Part shown: one piece after another, positions 1-11,216 of the stretch
Position numbering within the stretch: the first letter of the stretch is position 1
How the letters are laid out: the number at the start of each line of letters is the position of its first letter
NCBI RefSeq assembly: GCF_003149475.2
Contig: NZ_QFWV02000007.1
Span: 328,625-372,301 of the forward strand
Length of the DNA stretch: 43,677 bases
Direction: 5' to 3'
Source: Oceaniradius stylonematis
GTDB taxonomy: Bacteria > Pseudomonadota > Alphaproteobacteria > Rhizobiales > Rhizobiaceae
Translations under genes and position numbers: made by a program
The notes under the pieces: generated by a model
Databases searched by the model: none
The model's input: the letters and a program-made list of their open reading frames with translations, nothing else
Told to the model about the DNA's origin: nothing

Positions 1-1401
<1,401 letters not shown>

Positions 1402-1404
1402 TTT

Positions 1405-4248
1405 CTATTCGGCTGCGTCCTGGTACTCGGCCACCGGCGGGCAGGTGCATACAAGGTTGCGGTCGCCGTAGGCATTGTCGACGCGGCCGACCGGCGGCCA
1501 GTACTTGTCGACCCGGAAGCTGCCGGGCGGGAAACAGCCGACCTCGCGGCTGTAGGGCCGGTCCCACTCGGCGATCAGGTCGGCGGTGGTGTGCGGCGCG
1601 TTCTTGAGCGGATTGTTGGCCGCGTCCATCGCACCGCTCTCGATCTGCGCGATCTCGTCGCGGATCGACAGCATCGCTTCGCAGAACCGGTCCAGTTCCG
1701 CCTTGGTCTCGCTTTCGGTGGGCTCGACCATCAGCGTGCCCGCCACCGGCCAGCTCATGGTCGGCGCGTGAAAACCCGAATCGATCAGCCGCTTGGCGAT
1801 GTCGTCGACATTGACCTTGGCGCTGTCGGCAAACGGACGCGTGTCGAGGATGCATTCATGCGCGATCCGCCCGGCCTTGCCCTTGAACAGGATGCCGTAG
1901 CCGCGCTCGAGCCGCTTGGCGATGTAGTTGGCGTTCAGGATCGCCACCTTGGTCGCCTGGGTCAGCCCGTCGCCGCCCATCATCTGGATATAGGCCCATG
2001 AGATCGGCAGGATCAGCGCCGAGCCGAACGCGGCTGCGCTGACCGCGCCGTCGCCGCCCACCGGATCGCCTGGCAGGAATGGCGCCAGATGCGCCTTGAC
2101 GCCGATCGGCCCCATGCCCGGCCCGCCGCCGCCATGGGGGATACAGAAGGTCTTGTGCAGGTTGAGGTGGCTGACATCGGCGCCGATCTCGCCGGGCTTG
2201 GACAGGCCGACCATCGCGTTCAGATTGGCGCCGTCCAGATAGACCTGCCCGCCATGCTCGTGCGTTATGGCGCAGATTTCGCGCACCGTCTCCTCGAACA
2301 CGCCATGCGTCGACGGATAGGTGATCATGCAGGCCGCCAGCCGGTCGCCGGCTTCGGTGGCCTTGGCGCGAAAATCGTCAATGTCGATGTCGCCATTCCC
2401 GCTCGACTTGACGACGACCACCTCCATGCCGGCCATGTGCGCCGAGGCGGGGTTGGTGCCGTGCGCCGAGATCGGGATCAGGCAGATGTCGCGATCCGTG
2501 TCGCCCCGCGACTTGTGCCAGGCGCGGATGGTCATAAGGCCGGCATATTCGCCCTGCGCGCCCGAATTGGGCTGCATCGACATCGCGTCATAGCCGGTGA
2601 TGACGCACAGCTTTTCGGCCAGATCGCCGATCAGCTCGCGATAGCCCTCGGTCTGATCGGCGGGGGCCAGCGGATGGATGTTGGAAAATTCCGGCCAGGT
2701 GACGGCCATCATCTCGGCTGCGGCATTGAGCTTCATCGTGCAAGAGCCGAGCGGGATCATCGCCCGGTCGAGCGCCAGATCCCGGTCGGCGAGCCGCCGC
2801 ATGTAGCGCATCATCTCGGTTTCGGCGCGGTTGAGGTGGAAAATGGGGTGGGTAAGATAGTCGGTCTGGCGCAACAGCGCGGTCGGCAGGCAGACAGCGC
2901 TGTAGGCCGCCAGATCGCCGCCCGTGACGCCGAACGCGCCGAGCAGCCGGTCGATCGTTTCCGGGCGGGTCGTCTCGTCCAGCGTGATGCCGATCCGGCC
3001 GCCTTCGATGCGGCGCAGATTGATGCGCCGGTCGCGCGCCGCCTGGATGATAACGCCCTGCATCGCGCCGGCATTGACGGTGATCGTATCGAAAAACGCG
3101 TCCTGCTCGACATCGAAGCCAGCCTCGCGCAGCGTGTCGGCGACGAAGGCCGTCTTGCGGTGGATGCGCTGGGCGATGGCCTTGAGGCCCTTGGGTCCGT
3201 GGAAGACGGCATAAAAGCTTGCCATCACGGCCAGCAGCGCCTGCGCGGTGCAGACGTTCGAGGTCGCCTTTTCCCGGCGGATATGCTGCTCGCGCGTCTG
3301 CAGCGACAGCCGGTAGGCCTGGTTGCCGTGACTGTCGATGGAAACGCCGACGATGCGGCCGGGCAGGGCGCGCTTGAGCGCATCGGTGCAGGCGATGTAG
3401 GCGGCGTGCGGTCCGCCAAAGCCCATCGGCACGCCGAAGCGCTGCGTCGAGCCGACGGCGATGTCGGCGCCCATCGCACCCGGCTCCTTGAGCAGCAGGA
3501 GCGCCATCGGATCCGCGATGACGATGCCGATTGCCTTGTGCTTGTGCAGCGCGTTCATCTCCACGCCGAAATCGCGCAAATCGCCATATGTGCCCGGATA
3601 CTGGAAGACCGCGCCGAACACGGTCTCCGCGTCGAGCGCCTCGGGCGGACCGGTGACGATTTCGATGCCGAGCGGCTCGGCCCGCGTGCGGATGACGCTG
3701 ATGTTCTGGGGATGGCAGTTTTCATCGACGAAGAAGGCGCGCGCCTTCGATTTCGATGTGCGCAGGGCCATCGCCATCGCTTCGGCGGCTGCCGTCGCCT
3801 CGTCCAGGAGCGACGCGTTGGCGACCGCAAGGCCCGTCAGGTCGGTCACCATGGTCTGGTAATTGAGCAGCGCCTCCAGCCGGCCCTGGCTGATTTCCGG
3901 CTGATAGGGCGTATAGGCGGTGTACCAGGCCGGGTTTTCGAGGATATTGCGCTGGATCGCCGGCGGCGTCACCGTGCCGTGGTAGCCCTGGCCGATCATC
4001 GAGGTGAACAACTTGTTCTTCTTGGCGATCTGCCGCAAATGCCACAGAAGCTCGTGCTCGGACTTGGCCGGCCCGAAATCGAGCGGTTCCGACTGGCGTA
4101 TCGCCTCAGGCACGGTCTCGTCGATCAGCGCATCCAGACTGTCGGCGCCGACCGTCTTGAGCATCTCGACCATTTCCTCGGGCGAGGGGCCGATATGGCG
4201 CCGGTTGGCGAAATCATAGGGCTCGTAGTCGGTCAGGCTGAACGGCAT
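1405..4248 (-). CDS. gcvP: Glycine dehydrogenase (decarboxylating), P protein
   Basis: A 947-residue fused (alpha plus beta half) P protein of the glycine cleavage system. It decarboxylates glycine with pyridoxal phosphate and passes the aminomethyl group to the lipoyl arm of GcvH. The C-terminal half contains the PLP-lysine motif [20 protein letters not shown] (Lys699). The N-terminal half has [20 protein letters not shown] and the glycine-rich GGPHAAY segment typical of the family. Length matches full-size proteobacterial GcvP. It is the last gene of gcvT-gcvH-gcvP, ten bases after gcvH, so it should share the riboswitch control of the operon. Confidence 0.98.
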   Translation of the reverse strand: MPFSLTDYEPYDFANRRHIGPSPEEMVEMLKTVGADSLDALIDETVPEAIRQSEPLDFGPAKSEHELLWHLRQIAKKNKLFTSMIGQGYHGTVTPPAIQRNILENPAWYTAYTPYQPEISQGRLEALLNYQTMVTDLTGLAVANASLLDEATAAAEAMAMALRTSKSKARAFFVDENCHPQNISVIRTRAEPLGIEIVTGPPEALDAETVFGAVFQYPGTYGDLRDFGVEMNALHKHKAIGIVIADPMALLLLKEPGAMGADIAVGSTQRFGVPMGFGGPHAAYIACTDALKRALPGRIVGVSIDSHGNQAYRLSLQTREQHIRREKATSNVCTAQALLAVMASFYAVFHGPKGLKAIAQRIHRKTAFVADTLREAGFDVEQDAFFDTITVNAGAMQGVIIQAARDRRINLRRIEGGRIGITLDETTRPETIDRLLGAFGVTGGDLAAYSAVCLPTALLRQTDYLTHPIFHLNRAETEMMRYMRRLADRDLALDRAMIPLGSCTMKLNAAAEMMAVTWPEFSNIHPLAPADQTEGYRELIGDLAEKLCVITGYDAMSMQPNSGAQGEYAGLMTIRAWHKSRGDTDRDICLIPISAHGTNPASAHMAGMEVVVVKSSGNGDIDIDDFRAKATEAGDRLAACMITYPSTHGVFEETVREICAITHEHGGQVYLDGANLNAMVGLSKPGEIGADVSHLNLHKTFCIPHGGGGPGMGPIGVKAHLAPFLPGDPVGGDGAVSAAAFGSALILPISWAYIQMMGGDGLTQATKVAILNANYIAKRLERGYGILFKGKAGRIAHECILDTRPFADSAKVNVDDIAKRLIDSGFHAPTMSWPVAGTLMVEPTESETKAELDRFCEAMLSIRDEIAQIESGAMDAANNPLKNAPHTTADLIAEWDRPYSREVGCFPPGSFRVDKYWPPVGRVDNAYGDRNLVCTCPPVAEYQDAAE

Positions 4249-4258
4249 CGGTCGGTCC

Positions 4259-4618
4259 TCAGGAAATCATGGCCTTGTAGGCGGCTTCGTCCATCAGCGC
4301 CTCGACGGCGCTCGCATCGTCGATCCGCATCTTGAAGAACCAGCCTTCGCCGAGCGGATCTTCATTGACCAGCGCGGGCGCATCGGCGAGCTTTTCGTTG
4401 ACCGCGACGATCGTGCCGTCGAGCGGCGCCTTGATGTCGGAGGCCACCTTGACGCTTTCGATGACGACGATCTCGTCATCCTTTTTGACGTCGCTGCCGT
4501 CCTCGGGCAGTTCGACGAACACGACATCTCCGAGCTGCTCGGCCGCATATTCCGTGATGCCGACGACGAACACGTCGCCATCGGCGCGCAGCCATTCATG
4601 CTCTTCCGTGAATTTCAT
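4259..4618 (-). CDS. gcvH: Glycine cleavage system H protein
   Basis: A 119-residue lipoyl carrier that shuttles the aminomethyl intermediate between the P, T and L proteins. It starts with the typical [10 protein letters not shown] and has the lipoylation motif [10 protein letters not shown] with Lys57 as the attachment site. [10 protein letters not shown] before it and [11 protein letters not shown] near the end are also family hallmarks. The length is normal. It sits 15 bases after gcvT and 10 bases before gcvP, in the same operon. It needs lipoate attachment; no lipoate genes are in the window. Confidence 0.98.
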   Translation of the reverse strand: MKFTEEHEWLRADGDVFVVGITEYAAEQLGDVVFVELPEDGSDVKKDDEIVVIESVKVASDIKAPLDGTIVAVNEKLADAPALVNEDPLGEGWFFKMRIDDASAVEALMDEAAYKAMIS

Positions 4619-4633
4619 GGCGCAACTCCTTGA

Positions 4634-5743
4634 TTATCGTTTGAAATTTGCCGGCGTGAAAGGAAGATCGGCGACGGTGACGGGCATTCGCTTGCCGCGC
4701 ACCTCGCCAAACAGGCGTGTGCCGGTTTCGGCCATGGCGGTCGGTACGTAACCCATCGAAACGGGCCGTTCGACGGTCGGGCCGAACGCGCCGGATGTGA
4801 CGTGGCCGACCGGTTTGTCCGCCGTTTCGCTGTCGAACAGTGGCGTGCCGTCGCGCATCGGGGCCCGGCCTTCGGGCAGAAGGCCGACGCGGCGCCGGGA
4901 GGCGCCATTGTCAAGTTCCGACAGGATGCGCTCGGCGCCGGGAAATCCGCCGGCACGGTCGCCCCCGGTCCGCCGCACCTTCTGGATCGACCAGGACAGG
5001 CCGGCCTCCACGGGCGAGGTGCCGGTGTCGATATCGTTGCCATAAAGATAGAGCCCGGCTTCCAGGCGCAGACTGTCGCGGGCACCCAGGCCGACCGGTT
5101 CCACATCGTCGCTCGCCAGAAGCGCGCGGGCCAGCGCGACCGCCTGGTCATCGGCCACCGAAACCTCGAACCCGTCCTCGCCCGTATAGCCCGAACGCGA
5201 GATCCACACCTCGCCAAACGCGCTGTCGGTCACGATCACGTCCATGAACCGCATGGCGGACACCCCGGGCACGATGTCGGTCAGAACCGCTTCTGCTGCC
5301 GGCCCCTGCAATGCCAAGAGAGCCCGGTCGTCCACCACTTCGACCGGGCACGACAGGTTCGCCCGCATGTGTGCGATGTCGGCGTCCTTGCAGGCGGCGT
5401 TGACGACGAGGAACAGATGATCGCCGCGATTGGCGATCATCAGATCGTCGAGAATGCCGCCATCATCGTTCGTGAACAGCCCGTAGCGCTGCCGGCTTTC
5501 GCCCAGACCGGCAAGACTTGCCGGCACGAGGGTCTCGAGTTGGGCGGCCGCGTCGGCACCGCGCACGATGACCTGGCCCATATGGCTGACATCGAAAAGG
5601 CCGGCCGCGCGCCGTGTGTGCAGATGTTCCTTCATCACGCCGGGCGGATATTGGACCGGCATCTCATAGCCCGCGAACGGCACCATTTTGGCGCCAAGCT
5701 CCTGGTGAAGCTCGTAAAGGGCGGTGCGTTTCAGGTCCGGCAT
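4634..5743 (-). CDS. gcvT: Glycine cleavage system aminomethyltransferase, T protein
   Basis: A 369-residue T protein. It releases ammonia from the GcvH-bound aminomethyl group and transfers the methylene to tetrahydrofolate. The start MPDLKRTALYELHQELGAKM, then PFAGYEMPVQYP, GLFDVSHMGQ and SRSGYTGEDGFE, are family signatures. The C-terminal barrel ends with MPVTVADLPFTPANFKR. The ATG at 5743 is chosen because the family begins there; the frame is open a further 88 codons upstream only because it runs through the riboswitch. It is the first gene of gcvTHP. Confidence 0.97.
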   Translation of the reverse strand: MPDLKRTALYELHQELGAKMVPFAGYEMPVQYPPGVMKEHLHTRRAAGLFDVSHMGQVIVRGADAAAQLETLVPASLAGLGESRQRYGLFTNDDGGILDDLMIANRGDHLFLVVNAACKDADIAHMRANLSCPVEVVDDRALLALQGPAAEAVLTDIVPGVSAMRFMDVIVTDSAFGEVWISRSGYTGEDGFEVSVADDQAVALARALLASDDVEPVGLGARDSLRLEAGLYLYGNDIDTGTSPVEAGLSWSIQKVRRTGGDRAGGFPGAERILSELDNGASRRRVGLLPEGRAPMRDGTPLFDSETADKPVGHVTSGAFGPTVERPVSMGYVPTAMAETGTRLFGEVRGKRMPVTVADLPFTPANFKR

Positions 5744-5810
5744 GCGCGCCTCGTCGGTTCTGCCGGGCACGCCGGCATCATCGTTGGGGCGCGACCCGCG
5801 CCCGATGATG

Positions 5811-5955
5811 CCCTCTCTGTCCGTTTGCCTGAGATCGTTATCCCGTCGGCGGGCCGTAACGGCCTCTCTCCAGAGTCCTATGCCGCGATGGTCCTTGGGC
5901 CTGAGAGTTTGCCAGGGCGGTTGCTCCTTCGGCACCGGCAGAGCCGGATTCTCCC
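5811..5955 (-). promoter_or_regulatory. Tandem glycine riboswitch upstream of gcvT
   Basis: Read on the minus strand, this leader has the conserved blocks of a two-aptamer glycine riboswitch. The first aptamer (about 5870-5955) has GGGAGA, GCCGAAGGAGCAA, CTCTCAGGCCCAAGGACC and the closing ACTCTGGAGAGA. The second (about 5811-5875) has GCCGACGGGATAACG and ATCTCAGGCAAACGGACAGA. It ends about 70 bases before the gcvT start. In this family glycine binding normally switches gcv expression on. The second aptamer has GCCGACGGG where GCCGAAGGG is usual, otherwise both look intact. Confidence 0.95.
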
Positions 5956-5971
5956 AACGCGACGATCCAAG

Positions 5972-6000
5972 TGCTAGGGCGAATCGGCCATCGCGGTCAA
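5972..6000 (-). promoter_or_regulatory. Promoter of the gcvTHP operon
   Basis: On the minus strand TTGACC (5995-6000) and CTAGCA (5972-5977) are separated by exactly 17 bases, close to the alphaproteobacterial sigma-70 pattern CTTGAC-N17-CTATAT. The predicted start near 5965 would begin the transcript about ten bases before the riboswitch. The position fits well; activity is inferred. Confidence 0.7.
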
Positions 6001-6034
6001 GTTGCAAAGACGGCGCATATCTTGTCCGCCCGCA

Positions 6035-6865
6035 TCAGCGGTCGAGCCTGCGCGGGCCGGCGCCCGTATAGGCGGGCAGAACATCGCGCGGGATCGGGCC
6101 CTTGTTGCGCACACCTTCGCCGGTCTGTTCCCAGGCATGGGCGATGATGCCGACCGAGCGCGACAGGCAGAACAGGCCACGGGCCAACGGCGCGGGAAAG
6201 CCCAGTTCGGCATAGATGACGGCGGTCGCCCCGTCGATGTTCATCGGAATGCGCTTGCCCTTGCGGCGCATGAGCTCGTCTTCGACGGCCCGGCCGATCT
6301 CCGCGAAGCGTCCCGTAACATCGCCATTGGCGGCTGCCTCATCGACCAGTTCGAGAAGCCGAGGCGCGCGCGGATCGACCGGGTGGAACCGGTGGCCGAA
6401 GCCAGGCACATGCTTGCCGCCGGCGTCAGTGAAGGCGTCCAGTTCAGCGCGGGTGGCGTCCGGGACATCCGCGCCGTCCTCCACGCGCGCCGCGATCGCC
6501 TGATAGTGGGCAACCGCCTGTTCGCCGGCGCCGCCATGCACATCGCCGAGCGTGTTCAGCGCCGAGGCCATCGCATTGTTGAGCCCGACGCCGCAGGTCG
6601 CAGCCATGCGGGCAATGGCGATCGAGGGCGCTTGCGGTCCGTGATCGACGGCGGACATCAGCACCGCGTCGAGCAGTGCCGCCTGCGGCTTCGTTGGCAG
6701 GTCTCCACGCAGCATCAGCCAGATCATCTCAACAAAGCCGACATTGCCGATCAATTCCTCGATCGCATAGCCGCGATAGCGGATTTCACCGGGCTTCATG
6801 TCGATGATCGCGGTCGACCACCACTGGGCGGACTTGTCGTCGCCGGCCGGTCCTTGCTCGCTCAT
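6035..6865 (-). CDS. Citrate-synthase-fold lyase (citryl-CoA lyase-like)
   Basis: A 276-residue short member of the citrate synthase superfamily; true citrate synthases are over 400 residues. The three catalytic residues are recognisable: His110 in GDVHGGAGE, His158 in GFGHRFHP and Asp211 in MNIDGATAV. Short proteins of this kind are usually called citryl-CoA lyase, which splits citryl-CoA to acetyl-CoA and oxaloacetate. Its start overlaps the stop of the CoA-transferase gene by four bases, so the two are translationally coupled. A likely reading is that the transferase activates an imported acid and this enzyme cleaves the thioester. The substrate is not known; a synthase direction cannot be excluded. 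It is the last gene of the tct operon. Confidence 0.8.
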   Translation of the reverse strand: MSEQGPAGDDKSAQWWSTAIIDMKPGEIRYRGYAIEELIGNVGFVEMIWLMLRGDLPTKPQAALLDAVLMSAVDHGPQAPSIAIARMAATCGVGLNNAMASALNTLGDVHGGAGEQAVAHYQAIAARVEDGADVPDATRAELDAFTDAGGKHVPGFGHRFHPVDPRAPRLLELVDEAAANGDVTGRFAEIGRAVEDELMRRKGKRIPMNIDGATAVIYAELGFPAPLARGLFCLSRSVGIIAHAWEQTGEGVRNKGPIPRDVLPAYTGAGPRRLDR

Positions 6866-8067
6866 ATCGCCCCGTCGCTCCTCAGTTTTGCGATGGTCAC
6901 CTCATCATAGCCCAGTTCGGCGAGAACGGCGCCGGTGTCGGCGCCCAGTTCCGGCGGCGGCGTTGCCGTGGACGGTGCCTCGCCGTCCAGCTTGATGCCG
7001 GTGCGCGCCAGCTTCACATCGCGGCCGACACCGGGCGCATCGGCGAACCCGCCGATCATGCCGCGTTCGGCGATCTGCGGATGGGCCAGAATGTCCGGCA
7101 CCGAAAAAACCTCGCCCGCCGGCACGCCGGCTGCATTGAGGTCCGCGCGCCATTCGGCGGCGCTCTTGCCGGCAAATGCGGCTTCCAATTCGGCGGTCAG
7201 CGCGGCGCGGTTCGCCAGCCGGTCCTGTCGCCTGGCAAAGCGCGGGTCGGCGATGAGATCGGAGCGTCCGGCGGCGCGGCACACCGCCTCGAACTGTTCC
7301 TGCTTGTTGGCGGCGATGTTGATCGGCCCGTTGCCGGTCTGGAACGTGCCGGACGGGCTGGCGGTGAAATTGTCGTTGCCCATCGGCACGGGTGTCCGCC
7401 CGGCCATCAAATGATTGGAGACGACCCAGCCCATGGTGGCGATCACCGATTCGAGCATGGATACATCGATGAACCGGCCGCAGCTTTCAGAGCGGTCGGC
7501 CAGTGCGGCCGAGATGGCGAATGCCGCCGTCAGCCCGCCGATCGTGTCGGCGATTGGGTAGCCGACCCGATAGGGTGCCGTGTCGGGCGCGCCGGTGATC
7601 GACATCACACCGCTCATGCCCTGGATGATCTGGTCGTAGGCCGGCAGCGACTTGAGCGGCCCGTCCTGGCCGAAGCCGGAAATGGCGCAGTAAACGAGGT
7701 CCGGCCTGATCGCCTTGAGCCGCCCGTAACCGATGCCAAGGCGGTCCATCACGCCGGGCCGGAAGTTCTCGACCACGACATCGGCCGTGGCGACCAGCTT
7801 CTCGAACACCGCCTTGCCGGCATCGGATTTGAGATTGACCGTCACCGAACGCTTGCCCGAGTTCTGCGCCAGAAACGATACGCCCATCCGCTTTTCGTTG
7901 AGCTCCGGATCGGCGCCGAGCTGGCGGGCAAGATCGCCCGAACCCGGCACCTCGACCTTGATCACCTCGGCGCCCAGATGCGCAAGCTGATGGCAGCAGA
8001 ACGGGCCCGCCAGCACATTGGTCAGGTCGAGCACGCGATAGCCGGCGAGCGGTGTTGGGTCGCTCAT
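6862..8067 (-). CDS. Family III CoA-transferase (CaiB/BaiF)
   Basis: A 401-residue CoA-transferase of the CaiB/BaiF/Frc family, which moves CoA between carboxylic acids without a free acid intermediate. The start segment RVLDLTNVLAGPFCCHQLAH, then EVIKVE, the ENFRPGVMDRLG block and the probable nucleophilic Asp174 in GYPIADTIGG are typical. It overlaps both neighbours by four bases (ATGA junctions): the AbrB-family gene upstream and the lyase downstream. Its position in a tricarboxylate uptake operon suggests it activates the transported acid with succinyl-CoA or acetyl-CoA. Donor and acceptor cannot be told from sequence. Confidence 0.92.
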   Translation of the reverse strand: MSDPTPLAGYRVLDLTNVLAGPFCCHQLAHLGAEVIKVEVPGSGDLARQLGADPELNEKRMGVSFLAQNSGKRSVTVNLKSDAGKAVFEKLVATADVVVENFRPGVMDRLGIGYGRLKAIRPDLVYCAISGFGQDGPLKSLPAYDQIIQGMSGVMSITGAPDTAPYRVGYPIADTIGGLTAAFAISAALADRSESCGRFIDVSMLESVIATMGWVVSNHLMAGRTPVPMGNDNFTASPSGTFQTGNGPINIAANKQEQFEAVCRAAGRSDLIADPRFARRQDRLANRAALTAELEAAFAGKSAAEWRADLNAAGVPAGEVFSVPDILAHPQIAERGMIGGFADAPGVGRDVKLARTGIKLDGEAPSTATPPPELGADTGAVLAELGYDEVTIAKLRSDGAI

Positions 8068-9101
8068 TCGCCCGCATCTCCCGGCGCCGGCCGGACCACG
8101 CGCTGCATGGCGAGCGGGATCAGCACTGTCAGGAACAGAAGGCGCGCCACATGGTGTGCGGCGACGAAGGCCGGATTGACGCCGAGCAGAAGCGCCATCG
8201 CCGCCATCGCTTCGAGCCCCCCGGGCGCATAGGCGACAAGCGCCTGCACCAGCGGAACGTCGAGCAGCGCCATCGCCACCAGGCCGGCGAGGACGGCGAC
8301 GGTTCCCGCCAGCGCGGTGAAGGCGAGGGCCGCGCCGGCCGCCTTGCGGATCAGCGCGAGGCTGACGCCGGAAAAGCGCGTTCCGATCAGCGTGCCCATC
8401 GTGACGAAGGCGGGAATCGAGAGCCAGAAGGGCACAAGGCCGGGCCCGGCCTCCGTCAGATGGCCCACCGAAGAGGCGAACATGCCGCCGAGAAGGAAGG
8501 CGGCCGGCACCCTGAGCCGTTGAAACAGGAGCGCCGCGGCGATGGCAGCCAGCGCGGTGCCGACAAGCACCGGCGCGGTCATCGCCACACCGTCGGGCAG
8601 GGCGTCCTGCATGGGGCGGTCGGTGATTGCCGACGCGACGAAGGGCACGGCCAGCGTCAGCACAAGCACGCGCGTCGACTGGATGATCGAGATCGCCGGC
8701 AGGTCGGCCTTGACGGTGGAACTCAAGCTCAGAACGAAGCTCAGATGACCCGGCGCCGCGCCCAGAAGCGCTGTGCCGCGATCATAGCCGAAGCCGCGTT
8801 CCAGCAGCAGTGCCCCCAGCGCCATGATGACGACCATGGCGACCAGCACGATCAGGATCGAGACCGGCCATTGCGCGGCGGTGGCGACCATGTCCGGTGT
8901 CACGCCCGCGCCTATCGTCATGCCGATGATCGTGAAAATCGCGTTGCGCAGGCCGTTGGGGATCGCAAGGCGCAGGCCCGCGAGCGAGGCGAGGGTGACG
9001 AACAGGGCCGGGCCGGTGAGCCAGGGTGCGGGGAACGAGGCGGCGAACGCCAGCGCGCCGCCCGCCGCCCCGATTGCCAGGGCAAGTGCCGTTGCCTTCA
9101 C
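8064..9101 (-). CDS. AbrB-family integral membrane protein
   Basis: A 345-residue, strongly hydrophobic protein with about ten membrane segments and an internal duplication, matching the AbrB (ammonia monooxygenase regulator-like) membrane family. The conserved GMTIGAGVTPDMV, APGHLSFVLSLS and, in the second half, AYAPGGLEAMAAMALLLG are visible. GTG start with GAGG eight bases upstream, ten bases after tctA. The family is often found beside tct genes. It may be an auxiliary transporter, but no substrate is established to my knowledge. It is unrelated to the DNA-binding AbrB of Bacillus. Confidence 0.85.
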   Translation of the reverse strand: MKATALALAIGAAGGALAFAASFPAPWLTGPALFVTLASLAGLRLAIPNGLRNAIFTIIGMTIGAGVTPDMVATAAQWPVSILIVLVAMVVIMALGALLLERGFGYDRGTALLGAAPGHLSFVLSLSSTVKADLPAISIIQSTRVLVLTLAVPFVASAITDRPMQDALPDGVAMTAPVLVGTALAAIAAALLFQRLRVPAAFLLGGMFASSVGHLTEAGPGLVPFWLSIPAFVTMGTLIGTRFSGVSLALIRKAAGAALAFTALAGTVAVLAGLVAMALLDVPLVQALVAYAPGGLEAMAAMALLLGVNPAFVAAHHVARLLFLTVLIPLAMQRVVRPAPGDAGE

Positions 9102-9111
9102 GCCATCATCC

Positions 9112-10653
9112 TCAGTCGCCCGATGCCGAAGTCCCTTCCGCCGCTCTGGCCCGGTATTCTCGGATCTTGCCGGTCAGGAACGGCGCGACCAGGCACAGAG
9201 CCGCGATGATCAGGATCGTCAGGGTCAGCGGGCGCTCCCACAGGAACGACCAGCTGTCATTGTTGATCAGCAGGGCCCGCCGCAGATTCTCTTCCATCAT
9301 GCCGCCCAGGATAAAGCCCAGGATCATCGGCGCCATCGGAAAATCGAGGATGCGCAGGATAACGGCGGCGATCGCGAACAGCACCATGAGCTGGATATCG
9401 AACGTGTTGAACGAGACGAAATAGACGCCGATCAGCGAGAAGAAGAGAATCAGCGGCAGCAGGAACCGCGACGGGATCGCGAGCACGCGGGCGATGTAGG
9501 GGATCAGCGGCAGGTTGAGGATCAGAAGCACGATGTTGCCGATCCACATCGAAACGATCACCGACCAGAAGATTTCGGGCTGGTCGATATAAAGCCGCGG
9601 TCCGGGCTGGATGCCGTAGCCTATCAGCGCACCCAGCATGATCGCGGTGGTGCCGGAACCGGGAATACCAAGCGTCAAAAGCGGCACGAAAGAGCCGGTG
9701 GCGGCGGCGTTGTTGGCGGTTTCGGGCGCCGCCAGGCCGCGCACCGAGCCCTTGCCGAACTGCTTGCCCTTTTCGGGGCCCGCGAGACGCTGCTCGGTGC
9801 CGTAGGCGAGGAAGGAGGCGATCGTCGCGCCAGCGCCGGGCAGCACGCCGATCAGGAAACCGAGGACCGAGGAACGGCCGATCACCGGCGCCATTTCCCT
9901 GACCTCGGCCTTGCTGACGGCCATCGAACCGAGGTTTTCCGACGCTTCCTTTTCCTTGAGCCGGTCGGCGTCGTCTTTCGGTTTGAGGATCGCCATCAGC
10001 GCTTCGGACAGGGCGAAGGTCGCCATGACCAGAAGCAGGAACGAGATGCCGTCGACCAGATCGATCATGCCGAGCGTAAAGCGCGGCACGCCCTGGGTCT
10101 GGTCGGTGCCGACCGTCGACAGCATCAGCCCGATCACCGTCATCAGGAGCGCTTTGGCCATGTCGCCCTTGCCGGCGAAGGCGGCGACGGCGACGAGGCC
10201 GAGCACCATCAGCGCGAAGTAGTCGGTCGACTGGAAGGAGAGCGACACGCTGGCCAGGAACGGCGCGGCGACCAGAAGGAACAGCGCGGCGATCACGCCG
10301 CCCGAAAAGGATGAGTAGGCGGCGATCGCCAGCGCCTTGCCGGCCTTGCCGCTCTTGGCCATCGGGTAGCCGTCGAAGGAGGTGGCAACCGTCGAGGCGA
10401 CGCCGGGCGCGTTGATCAGGATGGACGAGGTGGAGCCGCCAAAGATCGCGCCATAATAGACCGCGGCCATCAGGATGATCCCGGCGGAGGGGTCGAGCGT
10501 CGCCGCGATCGGGATCATCAGCGCGATCGCCGACATCGGGCCGAGGCCCGGCAGCATGCCGATGAAGGTGCCGGCGAGGCACCCCATCATCACGAACAGA
10601 AGGTTCTGGATGGAAAGGGCCGTCGTCAGCCCGATCATGATGCCTTCAAGCAT
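9112..10653 (-). CDS. tctA: Tripartite tricarboxylate transporter large permease TctA
   Basis: A 513-residue permease of the TctA family with about twelve membrane helices. Diagnostic segments are GTFIGMLPGLGPMSAIALMIP near the start and, in the second half, GVLPGAGATIASFLAYGTEQ followed by GIPGSGTTAIMLGALIGYGI. It is the main channel of a TTT importer, which uses an ion gradient and a periplasmic binding protein to import citrate-like di- or tricarboxylates. It starts three bases after tctB. The substrate is not deducible. Confidence 0.97.
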   Translation of the reverse strand: MLEGIMIGLTTALSIQNLLFVMMGCLAGTFIGMLPGLGPMSAIALMIPIAATLDPSAGIILMAAVYYGAIFGGSTSSILINAPGVASTVATSFDGYPMAKSGKAGKALAIAAYSSFSGGVIAALFLLVAAPFLASVSLSFQSTDYFALMVLGLVAVAAFAGKGDMAKALLMTVIGLMLSTVGTDQTQGVPRFTLGMIDLVDGISFLLLVMATFALSEALMAILKPKDDADRLKEKEASENLGSMAVSKAEVREMAPVIGRSSVLGFLIGVLPGAGATIASFLAYGTEQRLAGPEKGKQFGKGSVRGLAAPETANNAAATGSFVPLLTLGIPGSGTTAIMLGALIGYGIQPGPRLYIDQPEIFWSVIVSMWIGNIVLLILNLPLIPYIARVLAIPSRFLLPLILFFSLIGVYFVSFNTFDIQLMVLFAIAAVILRILDFPMAPMILGFILGGMMEENLRRALLINNDSWSFLWERPLTLTILIIAALCLVAPFLTGKIREYRARAAEGTSASGD

Positions 10654-10656
10654 GGC

Positions 10657-11121
10657 TCAGTTCCCTTCGCGCAGGAAGGTGGGCAGCGGTTCGATGAACA
10701 CGTCGAGCCCTTGCGTCATCAGCACCCAGAACAGGACGACCAGCGGCACGGCAACGGCGATCAGATAGAGCGGGCGGCGTTCGCCGAGCATCCAGAAGCC
10801 GATCATCAGGAAAAGCGACGTGGAGGCTATGAAGCCCATCGGCCGTATGGTCAGCCCGTAGGCGGACATAAGCGCGAGGAACAGCACCACCTTGAGCCAG
10901 TCATGACCGGCCAGTTCGACCCGCGCCTTCGAGCCGGGAAATGCGATGACGATCAGCGACAGGCCGATGCCGAGCACCGAAAGTACCTCTGGCATGGTCC
11001 GGGCGTGAAAGGCGCTGCTTTCCTGAAACGGCAGCAGGCGGATCTGCTGGCTCAGAAACGCATAAGCGATGCAAAAGGCGAGCAGCAGAAGCCCGCCCAG
11101 CCTGTCCTTGGAAATCGGCAT
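10657..11121 (-). CDS. tctB: Tripartite tricarboxylate transporter small permease TctB
   Basis: A 154-residue TctB protein with four predicted membrane helices, the small membrane subunit of the TTT importer. It starts MPISKDRLGGLLLLAFCIAY, and RPMGFIASTSLFLMIGFWML is typical of the family. The ATG at 11121 is chosen because GGAGG lies six bases before it; the frame is open 19 codons further, but only through the intercistronic hairpin. It lies between tctC and tctA. Confidence 0.93.
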   Translation of the reverse strand: MPISKDRLGGLLLLAFCIAYAFLSQQIRLLPFQESSAFHARTMPEVLSVLGIGLSLIVIAFPGSKARVELAGHDWLKVVLFLALMSAYGLTIRPMGFIASTSLFLMIGFWMLGERRPLYLIAVAVPLVVLFWVLMTQGLDVFIEPLPTFLREGN

Positions 11122-11139
11122 GATCGTCCTCCCCGGGGT

Positions 11140-11201
11140 GCCGCGCGGACGGTTTTGCCCGCGCGGCGTGTTTGCCAAAGGCCGGCGTGAGACCGCCGGC
11201 C
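11140..11201 (-). repeat. Two intercistronic hairpins between tctC and tctB
   Basis: Perfect stems are 11180-11187 with 11194-11201 (8 bp, loop 6) and 11140-11148 with 11159-11167 (9 bp, loop 10). They fill the space after the tctC stop. Such structures commonly protect the upstream mRNA or cause partial termination, so that the binding protein is made in excess over the permeases. The role here is inferred. Confidence 0.7.
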
Positions 11202-11216
11202 GTCACCGGGCCGGGA

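Noticed and set aside
2089-4335. A 748-codon open frame on the plus strand opposite gcvP
   Set aside because: It mirrors the gcvP codons in GC-rich DNA. The product is Arg/Asp/His-rich without family resemblance, while gcvP is unmistakable.
5744-6007. An 88-codon N-terminal extension of gcvT
   Set aside because: It would translate the glycine riboswitch and has no family support.
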